From the NCBI GenBank assembly GCA_963920635.1, contig OY987298.1:56709949-56773948 (forward strand): 64,000 bases of DNA. Direction: 5' to 3'. Shown here one piece after another: positions 43,388 to 52,700 of the stretch (the stretch's first letter is position 1; the number at the start of each line of letters is the position of its first letter). The notes under the pieces are model-generated. The model did not search any database. It was not told the origin of the DNA and worked only from the letters and a program-made list of their open reading frames with translations. The DNA is from Pseudeuparius sepicola (lineage: Eukaryota; Arthropoda; Insecta; Coleoptera; Anthribidae). The translations under genes and the position numbers were made by a program.

Positions 43388-43804
43388 ACTGTTGTCAACT
43401 AAACTTGTTCTACCAGGGATATTTTAAAGAGTCCCTGTGTTCTACCGTTGATTGACGGTTCTACCTTCGATATAACGTGGCTAAAGCTTCGATAGACGTG
43501 GGTTAAACTTTTGCGCAGAAATTTGCAAAAACCGTAACAAGCAATACAATTCCTAATTTAAATGTTAATGATACTTTTTGGAGCTTACACCATTATTAAA
43601 AAGTATGATATAGTAATAACGAAAGTCGCTAGCGAGCGAGTTTTTTACTAGTATAATATTAATATAATGAAAGTTAAAAATACATTCTTTTAAATAACTT
43701 CAATTTTGTTCTTTTTTAAGGTTGAATAATTTATTGGAATTGAATATAATTGAGTATAATGTATAAAAAATAAATATATTATATGCAATATTTTTTATTG
43801 TTCA

Positions 43805-43848
43805 TTATCACTGGCATTTAATTCCTCATCGCCTTCCTCATCGTAATC
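43805..43848 (-). pseudogene. Acidic C-terminal exon-like fragment, left copy
   Basis: Minus strand reads KIDYDEEGDEELNASDNEQ and stops at 43795, preceded by an acceptor-like TATTTTTCAG (complement of 43858-43867). It may be a captured last exon. The plus-strand twin is at 43944. Its gene of origin is not recognised. Confidence 0.3.
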
Positions 43849-43943
43849 TATTTTTGCCTGAAAAATACGCCCTTAAAATCTGTGTACTGAATTTTGAAAT
43901 ACCCTCTAGATATAATATATTTAATGTTTTATTGCTATTTGCA

Positions 43944-44012
43944 GATGATGAAGATGCAGATTACGATGAGGAAGGCGATGAGGAATTAAATGCCAGTGAT
44001 AATGAACAATAA
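43944..44012 (+). pseudogene. Acidic C-terminal exon-like fragment, right copy
   Basis: After an acceptor-like TTTTATTGCTATTTGCAG ending at 43943, the frame reads DDEDADYDEEGDEELNASD then NEQ and a stop, followed by AATAAAAAAT. Composition (alternating D/E) looks protein-like rather than random AT-rich DNA. It lies at the palindrome centre and is partly mirrored in the left arm. Confidence 0.35.
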
Positions 44013-44368
44013 AAAATATTTCATATAATATATTTATTTTTTATACATTATACTCAATTATATTCACTTCAAATAAATTATTCAACCTTAAAAAAGAACA
44101 AAATTTAAGTTATTTAAAAGAATGTATTTTTAACTTTCATTATATTAATATTATACTAGTAAAAAACTCGCTCGCTAGCGACTTTCGTTATTACTATACC
44201 ATACTTTTTAATAATGGTGTAAGCTCCAAAAAGTATCATTAACATTTAAATTAAGAATTGTATTGCTTGTTACGGTTTTTGCAAATTTCCGCGCAAAAGT
44301 TTAACCCACGTCTACCGAAGCTTTAGCCACGTTATATCGAAGGTAGAACACGTTTTGTTGACAACAGT

Positions 44369-44552
44369 CAGAGGGGGGGGGGGGGCTTTGGGGGCTTTAG
44401 CCCCCCCCCCCCCCTTCCAAAGATCTGCCGCCTGGTATTTATTTCTAAATAAAATTTATTTTGAAACAATATTTTTGAAGTAAATATTACCGAATATATT
44501 TTTTAAATAATTAGCCCCCCCCCCCCAACCTTACATTCGGGTTACGCCACTG
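44369..44552. mobile_element. hAT-like insertion in right palindrome arm, internally deleted
   Basis: Same termini as 42597-43387, in inverted orientation, 184 bp, flanked by ACAACAGT at 44361-44368 and 44553-44560 (the complement of ACTGTTGT). Contains G13 and C15 runs and AGATCTGCCGCCTGGTATTT, which is shared with the left copy. About 600 bp of interior is absent. Confidence 0.88.
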
Positions 44553-45149
44553 ACAACAGTTATTGTAAAATGGTTATAGATAAATATATATTTCTGAACA
44601 TCTTGGCGTGGGTGGTAGACCTATGATGGCCTCCCCTCAGGCGCGGTAGACTATCATTAGGTATATTGCATTTTTAGGTATCATTGACAAGTCTAAAAAA
44701 GTGTTATGCTTGTAGGAATAAGTCATTACCGTCCTATTTATTTACAAGTTTAAAAAATTGTTATTAATGTTTGCCCCCATATTGGCGCGGTAGACTGCCG
44801 TTCCGTTTACTTCCCATGTCAAAGCTACAAAATGAGAAAAAAACAGCTTTGTAGGAATAACTACATCAAAAGTGTCGCTGCCTCCCGGACTATAAACGGA
44901 TGTAAGAGATAGAGAAACTGTCAAAACAAGGCATTTTTTTAATTAGACTTTAGTTTTCGCACCTTTTCTGAAAACAATTTCTTGTAAACGAATTACAAGT
45001 TTGCACACGTACATAAAATCCCAATAGAAACATATTTTTCGAATATATATATTTTCTTCAAACTAGATTTAGAGATGCCACTTTCCGACACATTCTGCAA
45101 CAAATGTCAAATTTGACAGCTGACAAAGATCGCTTGGCCACAACTGTTA

Positions 45150-45348
45150 ATATTCTTTTTACGCTTAAATCCACATTCCAATAACGTGGTTTTTGCACTC
45201 GACGCGCGTTTCGCTAACCAAGTTAGCATCATCAGGACATGATTAAAACAGTTTTAATCATCTCCTGATGATGCTAACTTGCGAAACGCGCATCGAGTGC
45301 AAAAACAACGTTATTGGTATGTGGATTTAAGCGTAAGAAGAATAGTGT
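45150..45348. repeat. Hairpin nested in right palindrome arm
   Basis: Inverted twin of 41598-41800, with the same GCACTCGACGCGCGTTTCGC / GCGAAACGCGCATCGAGTGC pairing and GATTAAAACAGTTTTAATC centre. Confidence 0.88.
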
Positions 45349-45488
45349 GTCGCCAATAGGTTTCAAATTCCCAACTTAGTTACAACTGTTAATGTCATTT
45401 TTGCAAAAACTGTTCCCGATATCAAATTTTAACCAAAGCTATATTTTGAAATAATCCATATGGTGCGGACTTTAATGGTGACACTGTG

Positions 45489-46394
45489 TATATACCGAAT
45501 GTTTGAAATAAATTGAGCAATATATGTTATCTAAATGACGAAATTGTCTAGGCCTTTTATCTGATTTTGATGTAAGTACTAACCGTAACCAAAGGCTTGT
45601 GATCAGTTAAAGCTATTAGTAAAAGTTGTGGCCCTTTTTATAATCTTCAAGTGTATGAAAAAAGCCACATCTCTCAAGTTATATTATTTATGGCTTTGGC
45701 TGCCACTTACTACCAAACCCCTTATACCGTCCGACGCCACTAATCGGATCCTCTTCCCCGACGGCCCCAGAGGCGCAAAAATTCGGTTAGCCCATCCTTA
45801 ATGTGCGTTCTCGGATGATTCAGGCATTGCCGCCGGCAAGGGTCAGGGGAAATACATGCGGGGTGTGTCGGCCGATTTGGTTTTATAACGGTCGGGGTTG
45901 GGGTGGAATTCGTTAGGGTATCAGTTAGAAACATAAGCTATAGCATCTACCCCAAATGTTTGCTTTGTTTCAGGGATGAGGTGGAGATGGAGTCGTGTAC
46001 GAATGTGAGTCATCGAATATGAGCGTAAGGGGATTATAAGTTGGATTATTTTTTTTGACGAAAAGGTCATTACAATCATGTTTCCTAAAATCCTTTGTTT
46101 TCAAATTACATACAGGGTCATCCAGTTTTATAAGTGCTGAAATTCCTAGAATCAATGTAATATCGAAAAATATTCACTTTTTATGTGGAGGCTTTGAAAG
46201 AAAAATATACAGGCTGTTAAAATATTAAAACAAAATGATTAAAATATAACTTTTTCAAGTTGCCCTGAAAAAACACTGCGAAATAAGCTCTGGTGTTTTG
46301 TCAATGGTTAGTTAAGATTCAACTTTGAAAAGTCATAAATCCTAACATTAAAAGCACGAAACTTTAAACGTTAATTTAGAAAATAACTGCAACG
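45489..46394. other. No gene seen
   Basis: GC-moderate at 45700-45960, with a 64-codon minus-strand frame ending LTEFLRLWGRRGRGSD that I do not recognise. The rest is AT-rich. No terminal repeats noticed. Confidence 0.35.
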
Positions 46395-46530
46395 ACTTTG
46401 TTTTCTAAGCATTATTAAAAACTGCTTACGACTGTCACGTCTGACACTTTTTGGGCTCACCATGCGCTTTCCGGGGACAAAATACAATGCAAAATAGGTA
46501 CATTGTTTTCCAGGACATGATAAATCAGAG
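46395..46530 (-). repeat. Decayed copy of the 182-bp MITE family
   Basis: Inverted relative to 13382-13563. Shares ATTATTAAAAACTGC, CTCACCATGCGCTTTCCGG, AAAATACAATGCA and CCAGGACAT. The CGTTGACTGA ends are not preserved. Confidence 0.7.
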
Positions 46531-46633
46531 TGAAATGACAGAATTAGGTATAAATGTCAAATGAAAGTGTCATGGCAACAGAACAATAACCTAGCCACCT
46601 GGTATTCTATTTAATTGTCTATACCACAGATCC

Positions 46634-47896
46634 ACACGGTGTCTCATTTTGATCGGGAACACCCCTGTAAAATTTGAACTGGCTTACGGATTTTAACGTT
46701 TTTTTTTGTATATAGGGCCCTCGTACCCGTACTTATCAAACACTTTTCAATGACCATACGATTGTTCCAGGGCCGGATTAAAAAAAAGGTATCAGCGATT
46801 TTTTTATCGGAAATCTAATAACGTGGCGTTAATCAGCGCCCCTGAAAACCCCCAGATTCCAAATTTCAAGAAATTATTTCCACAAATTATACTTTTTACA
46901 CTGCATCACAATTGCAAAAAATCAAAATTTCAATTTGAGTTCATCTATTAAGGTGACTATGGAAACAAGTGAAAATGGTAAAAAGAGGTCCACAGGGAAC
47001 AATAGTAATAAACCTGATCGGAAACTGTACTCGGTTTCTCTTTTCAGTATTGCTGTACAGTACAAATTTTATGCCATTTGAGACGCAAGAGAACTCGCTG
47101 CTGTCGCAGGCAGCCGTGGGAAAACAATGGCTTGCAGAAATGTCAGTTTATGCATTTATTCAGGGGCTGATGGTGCTAAAATAATTTAGGTGTTAAAAGT
47201 AATTTAGTGGGTATAAAATGTAATTTCTAATCGATTCGTAAATACATACATTTCTGTCGTTTAAAATATTGATGCTTTTAATTACATTCTTCAAATGCGT
47301 ACTTTGTAGTGTATAATCTTATACTTTATTATTTGTAACAAAAATAAATGTAAAAATAAACGTTTCTCAAAGTGTTTGCACTTTCACGGGTGCCTGCCAC
47401 GGCAGCGAGCTCTCTTGCGTCTCAAATGGCATAAAATTTGTACTGTACAGCAATACTGAAAAGAGAAACCGAGTACCGTTTCCGATCAGGTTTATTACTA
47501 TTGTTCCCTGTGGACCTCTTTTTACCATTTTCACTTGTTTCCATAGCCACCTTAATAGCTGAACTCAAATTGAAATTTTGATTTTTTGCAATTGTGATGC
47601 AGTGTAAAAAGTATAATTTGTGGGAATAATTTCTTGAAATTTGGAATCTGGGGGTTTTCAGAGGCGCTGATTAACGTCACGATATCAGATTTCCGATAAA
47701 AAAATCGGTGATACCTTAACTCGAAAATTTGGGTCAAATTTCTTTTTTATCCCGGCCCTGGAATAATCGTATGGTCATTGAAAAGTATTTGATAAGTACG
47801 TCTAGAAAGGCCTTATATACAAAAAAAAATTCGTTAAAATCCGTAAGCCAGTTCAAATTTTACAGGGGTGTTCCAGATCAAAATGAGACACCCTGT
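46634..47896. repeat. Foldback with CACCCTGTATA-type terminus
   Basis: Left arm about 46634-47170, right arm about 47395-47896. GGTGTCTCATTTTGATC pairs with GATCAAAATGAGACACC; GTAAAATTTGAACTGGCTTA pairs with its complement near 47850; GGTCCACAGGGAACAATAGT pairs with 47515; TGCTGTACAGTACAAATTTT pairs with 47440. The centre 47170-47395 is unique. The 71-codon plus-strand frame at 46969-47184 lies in the arm and is mirrored by minus-strand frames, so it is not a gene. Confidence 0.88.
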
Positions 47897-47935
47897 ATAT
47901 ATAGCGAAGCTATATAGCTCTGTGTGTATACTAAC

Positions 47936-48240
47936 TTCTCTTTAAATAATAATGGGCAATAATATTTTACTGAATTCCACTGAACTTTCATCAACACAGT
48001 TGTCCGAATTTCCTAAAATAAATGCTGATTCCTTAATTTTTCGCCTACTTCCTACTTTTCTTTGAGAATTGGTTGGTGATTATTATTAAAAGAGTGTTCA
48101 TATTTTTGACTTTGTCTGATAAATTTTTTATGTTCTTTTACACGAAAGTTAAATGGCCTACAGATCTCCCCAACATAGAACTACCCACCTTTATTCTCAG
48201 AAAGTTCAAAAAACAAAGTTGTTGCAGCTATTTTTGGAGT
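47936..48240 (-). pseudogene. Penelope-like element GIY-YIG endonuclease fragment
   Basis: Minus strand 48180-48070 reads FYVGEICRPFNFRVKEHKKF, then IRQSQKYEHS. In a neighbouring frame (about 48050-47945) it reads RRKIKESAFILGN and later VEFSKILLPII. This is the C-terminal GIY-YIG domain of Penelope-like retroelements (YVGET.R....R..EH, then RKIKE..FI...N, then LP.I). The endonuclease would nick the target for reverse transcription. One frameshift and loss of the RT part make it a relic. Confidence 0.78.
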
Positions 48241-48961
48241 TAACGTTCATAGTTTCGTTCTTTTAATGTTATGCATTTTTAAATTTAGTTTCACACAACA
48301 CCGGCACATCCATTAGAACTTGGATGTTGGTATGATATTACCAGTTGCCAAAATTTATAGTCCCATAAAGCCGCTAACTTTCTTTTTGTAAAAATCTATT
48401 GGGAACGTGAAATTTTTATCATACAATATAATGTTTGGTTTACTTAATCTGGACCGACACTATTAAAGACCCGAGCATAACGTAATATTTCATTGTTGTT
48501 TGCGGACTGGGGTGGCGCTACTCGACGAAAAAATGCGGCTTGTTATAGGTATTTTGTGGTTGTAGGTATGTCAGTTTCTGACATTTAGAATGTTGTCCTG
48601 CTTTAGTGCCATTTACGTTCTTTTTACAATAACGAATTCCTTTTGCGGTTAATATTTCGCAGTTTTGTCCTATTACCAGAACTTTTATAGGTAGATTTGT
48701 TTGTGATAACATGAAATTTCTATGCCCATGAATAAAATTAATCGTATGCACAGACCATTACGTGAATTGCAGAAGAATAAACACTATTTTGGAATACGTG
48801 ATGATCTGTCCAACAAGTTGAAGAAGCAAGAATTTTGTAGCGTATGCAAAAACTAAAGTAGAAAATTTGGTCTTTAGCCCCAAAGCGAACCTATGGTCCA
48901 CGATATAAGGAAGGAACTGGAAAATCTAATGCGTTCTATATTTACTTACACTACAGCTAGC
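48241..48961. other. No supported gene
   Basis: The part next to 48240 may be more of the Penelope-like relic but is too decayed to read. 48481-48540 (TGTTGTTTGCGGACTGGGGTGGC) resembles 17010-17060. The rest shows nothing before the BEL element. Confidence 0.3.
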
Positions 48962-48966
48962 CATGG
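48962..48966. repeat. Target site duplication of BEL element (left)
   Basis: CATGG, identical to 55421-55425 just behind the 3' LTR. Confidence 0.93.
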
Positions 48967-49402
48967 TGTTGTATCTTTTAGTTTAAGGATAAGTAATCCG
49001 TTCTTAATTTCGGGAAATTGGGGTATTATATTTGGCAACGCCGCGCCAGGTTTCGAAAACCGTTGGTTAGTCTTTTTTGCGACCTAAAAAATATTCAGTT
49101 CGGGAATCAATCAGTACCGGTGAAGAAGTCGACAAAAACGGGCGCGGCGGGCGCGTTAGAATTATTTTCATTATTTCACAATCTTACCGGGTTCCCGGTT
49201 GCAGATCGGGACAATAATTATTAGGTGTTTTCCTGTAAATTTCCTTCTTTCCTTTTCCTGCTTACTACCTAAACACCGAACGAGATCTGGATAAGAGCAG
49301 AGTATCATCTCCGGTAAGTGACTTATTAATTTTTCGTACCAGCGACCTTTATTAATTACAATTTATCATTTACGTGGTTTTGTGCAGACCGGTGCCAAAA
49401 CA
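48967..49402 (+). repeat. 5' LTR
   Basis: 436 bp, TG...CA. Contains a CpG-richer middle (ACGGGCGCGGCGGGCGCG, about 49138-49155) and an intron-like segment near its 3' end. A short open frame of 68 codons (49018-49224) is present in both LTRs but has no recognisable domain. Likely holds the element promoter; the start site cannot be read from sequence alone. Confidence 0.96.
49314..49387 (+). other. Intron-like segment inside the 5' LTR
   Basis: CCG|GTAAGTG at 49314 and TTTTGTGCAG|ACC at 49387 give a strong donor and acceptor 74 bp apart, a normal insect intron size. The same pair is at 55332-55405 in the 3' LTR. Whether it is spliced cannot be told here. Confidence 0.4.
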
Positions 49403-49404
49403 TT

Positions 49405-49422
49405 TGGTCCTTATCGACCCGG
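49405..49422 (+). other. Primer-binding site
   Basis: TGGTCCTTATCGACCCGG, two bases after the LTR end. TGG at the start fits pairing with a tRNA 3' CCA. I could not assign the tRNA. Confidence 0.7.
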
Positions 49423-49716
49423 ATTACGAATTTGTCGAAATTTTGCAGTAAACTATCGGGGTTTTATTGTAAAATTTACTTGGTTGGAGTTTAAAATTGC
49501 TTCAACGTCGGTCACTTTCAACGGTGCTCAATTTATAAAAACGTCTGAGTTTTTTTGTCAGATTGTTTTCGGAACTACGGCGCGGGGCTGTTAGTTGAAA
49601 ATTTGTTGACGGTTGGTACTGAAAAACGGTTTCAGTACATTATATAGCAGTATTTAATAAACATTTACATTTAGTAACGTTGGTGTTTGGGTTATAATTT
49701 ACTTTCTTGGTTGAAA

Positions 49717-52700
49717 ATGGGTACAACGCCAGAAAGAGAATTTAAGATGCTTACGGCAAAAAAAGAGTCTTTGTATTCGATTCTCCAGACAATGTATGAT
49801 TTGTCAAAAAATTTGAAGGTTAAAGGTAATTTAGAAAAATTCCAAATGTTGTATTTTTCTCTGGAGACTACTCGGACCGATTTATTGCGGGTTATAGATG
49901 AAATTAATTCGGTGGGATTTGAAGTTAAACAGGATTTTTCCCCGGATTATAAAGTTCTGCCCACAATAAATGAAATTTGTTGTCACATTCGGAGTGCCGC
50001 AAACAAACTCGAGTTAGTGCCGTCCACCAATCCTTCTACCGCTAGTTCTAGTCAAAATGTCGGAAATGTAAACGTAGAGGAGTATCGCGGTTTACCGTCG
50101 TTGCCAAAAATCGAATTGCCAGATTTTTCGGGAGATATTCGCGATTGGGAAACGTTTTATTCGATTTTTAAAACACGGATTCACGATAATAAATCCATAA
50201 GTTCGGTGGATAAGATGCATTATTTGGTCGGTCGTTTAAAGGGTCCGGCACGGAGTGTTTGCGCGGGAGTTTCTCTCACGGGAGAGAACTATGAAATTGT
50301 ATGGCAAACATTGCTTGATAAATATCAAGATAAGCGGTATTTGGCGAATAGTTATTTAGATCAAATTTTTGATTTCAAGCCACTGCACGGGGAGTCGGGA
50401 AGAAATTTAGATATATTCTTGGAAAAATTTTATGTGGCAGTGAGCGCTCTTAAGAAGCTAACAATTCCGGATTTGGCGGATTTTATGCTTTTGTATTTAG
50501 CAATCGGAAAGTTGGACTGTGAAACGGTAAAAGGGTTTGATATGAGCGAGCGTGGAGCGGGAGAGATACCTTCGTATAGTAAGCTTATCAAATTTGTAAA
50601 GGAACAGTCTAAACTACTTCATTTACACAAGCCTGGTTCTTCACAAAACGTCGGTAATAAACAAAAAAATCCAAGAACGTTTTTTGGGCAAGCAAAAGGA
50701 AAAGATTATAAATTGAAGACCACTTCATGTGTTCTCTGTAACAAGGTGGGCCATTATTTAAGTCGGTGTAGTCAATTTAGATCTTTGGCGCCTTTAGAAC
50801 GTTATGAGCTTGTAAGAAAGAATAATTGGTGTTTTAATTGTTTATCTAGCGCTCACGGGGTACGGTCCTGTACAGTGGATAGAACGTGCATAGAATGCGA
50901 CAAAAAACATCACATACTGTTACATGGGGCTAAGGTGGAGCAAGACAGTAATGCTAGAATTGAATCTTCAAGGCAAGAAAGCCATAAGGAATTCAATGCA
51001 GGTGAAACCTCTCATAATGTAACACTTTGTACTTTTATCGATTCGGAAAATAATTTAAAGGAGCACCCGGTAGTGATGTTATCTACGGCGGAAGTGGTAG
51101 TTTTGAATAGTCCTTTAAAAAATAATAAGGCTAGAATTATTATAGACAATGGGAGTCAAAGTAATTTATTAACGAGAAAGGCTTGCAAAAAATTGGGTTT
51201 GAAGCCTGAGAGAACTTTCGCGTCGATTGTAGGTCTCGGAGAGAATGAACAAGCAATTAAAGGGGTAGTCAATGTGGTTGTCAGCTCACGTTATGATCGC
51301 GACAAAAAATTTGTTTTCCAAGCGTTTTTAATCAAAAGCATTACGCGTAAGTTTCCTGATACTAAACTAGGAGAAGAAATAGTTAGTAAGTTTAAACATC
51401 TTCCTTTGGCGGACCCTAAATATTATTTACCGGGGGAGGTAGATGGTATTATAGGAGCGGAATTATATCCTTTTCTGATGGGTACCAAAAAAATGTTTGC
51501 AGATTCGGCGGCGGCTCTGGAAACAGTTTTCGGTTATGTGATATCAGGCAAAATATTTGGGCCATTAAGTACCGTGGCACGTACATTTTTTACGGCGGAG
51601 CAGGGAGTGTCTATTGAACACTTGGTAGCCAGATTTTGGGAATTGGAACAAGTTCCTAAAATTAAGCTGGCTCATCCAGATGATGAGATTTGTGAAAAGA
51701 TCTACCAAACTACGGTGATTAGGGATTTGAGCGGTCGGTTTTCGGTAGCTTTACCTTTTAAATTTCCTCCTGAAAGTTTGGGAGATTCTAAGCACGGAGC
51801 TTTGTCGAGACTCAGATCTTTAGAGAAAAGATTGAGTAAAGATGAGAAATTGCGAATTCATTACAATGCGGCTATGCAGGATTTTTTAAGTCAAGGTCAC
51901 ATGAGGTTGGTAGAAAATTCATCCGAGTCACAGTTTTCGTATTACCTTGCGCATCATCCGGTGATTAAAGCTGGAAGTACGAGTACTCCCGTACGAGTAG
52001 TATTAGATGCCAGTTACCCTTCGGATAATAGTCTATCACTAAATGACTTGCTATATTGTGGACCAAAACTTCAAACGGATATTTGCACTCTATTAATTAA
52101 TTTTCGTCTATTTTTCATAGCAATGACCGCAGATATACGGCAGATGTATAGGCAGATAAAATTAATAGAAGAACATTGGAAATTTCAGAGATTGTTGTTT
52201 CGATTTGATCCTAACGAAGATATAAAAACGTATGAAATAACAGTAGTAGCTTTCGGTATAAAGTCTTCTCCATATTTGGCTTTAAGAACAGTTAATGAAT
52301 TAGTAGCTAGAGAAAGGGAACATTTTCCATTAGTCTCAGAATTTGTTTCTCATGGGTTATATATGGATGATTTTGTATGTAGTGTAGCTTCGGAAGTTGA
52401 GGCGCATAAACTTTACAGCGAAGCGATTGATTTATTTGCGGCGGGGGGTTTTGATTTGGTCAAGTGGTCCACAAACTCTGGTAATCTTTTGGAGAAAATT
52501 CCGGAAAGCAAACGTCTTTCGGACAAAGTCGTTTTTAAGGCAGACACTAAAATTTTGGGAATACAGTGGAACCCGGACACGGACATGTTCAGTTTTTCCA
52601 TCCTCACACCAAGTGGCAAATGCACAAAACGAAATATTTTATCCGCAGTAGCTCGTTGTTATGATCCATTGGGTTTAATTGCTCCTTTCATATTGCGTTT

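Larger units (their letters stand above)
41457..45488. repeat. 4-kb giant palindrome (inverted duplication)
   Basis: Left arm 41457-43848 and right arm 43959-45488 are inverted copies across a 110-bp spacer. Matched landmarks are GATATCGGGAACAGTTTTTGC / its complement at 45403, AAACCTATTGGCGACACACT / 45343, GACAAAGATCGCTTGGCC (45121) / 41803, the hairpins at 41598 and 45153, TAACCCACGTCTA (44302) / 43500, and the closing GATTACGATGAGG. The left arm is longer by about 0.6 kb because of the difference in the hAT-like insertion at 42597. The outer ends lie in a duplicated Gypsy fragment. Arms are highly similar. Confidence 0.9.

Noticed and set aside
46969..47184. 71-codon frame with a hydrophobic part
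   Set aside because: Lies in an arm of a foldback and is mirrored in the other arm; repeat sequence, not a gene.
49018..49224. 68-codon frame in both BEL LTRs
   Set aside because: Identical only because the LTRs are; no recognisable domain and no evidence of expression.
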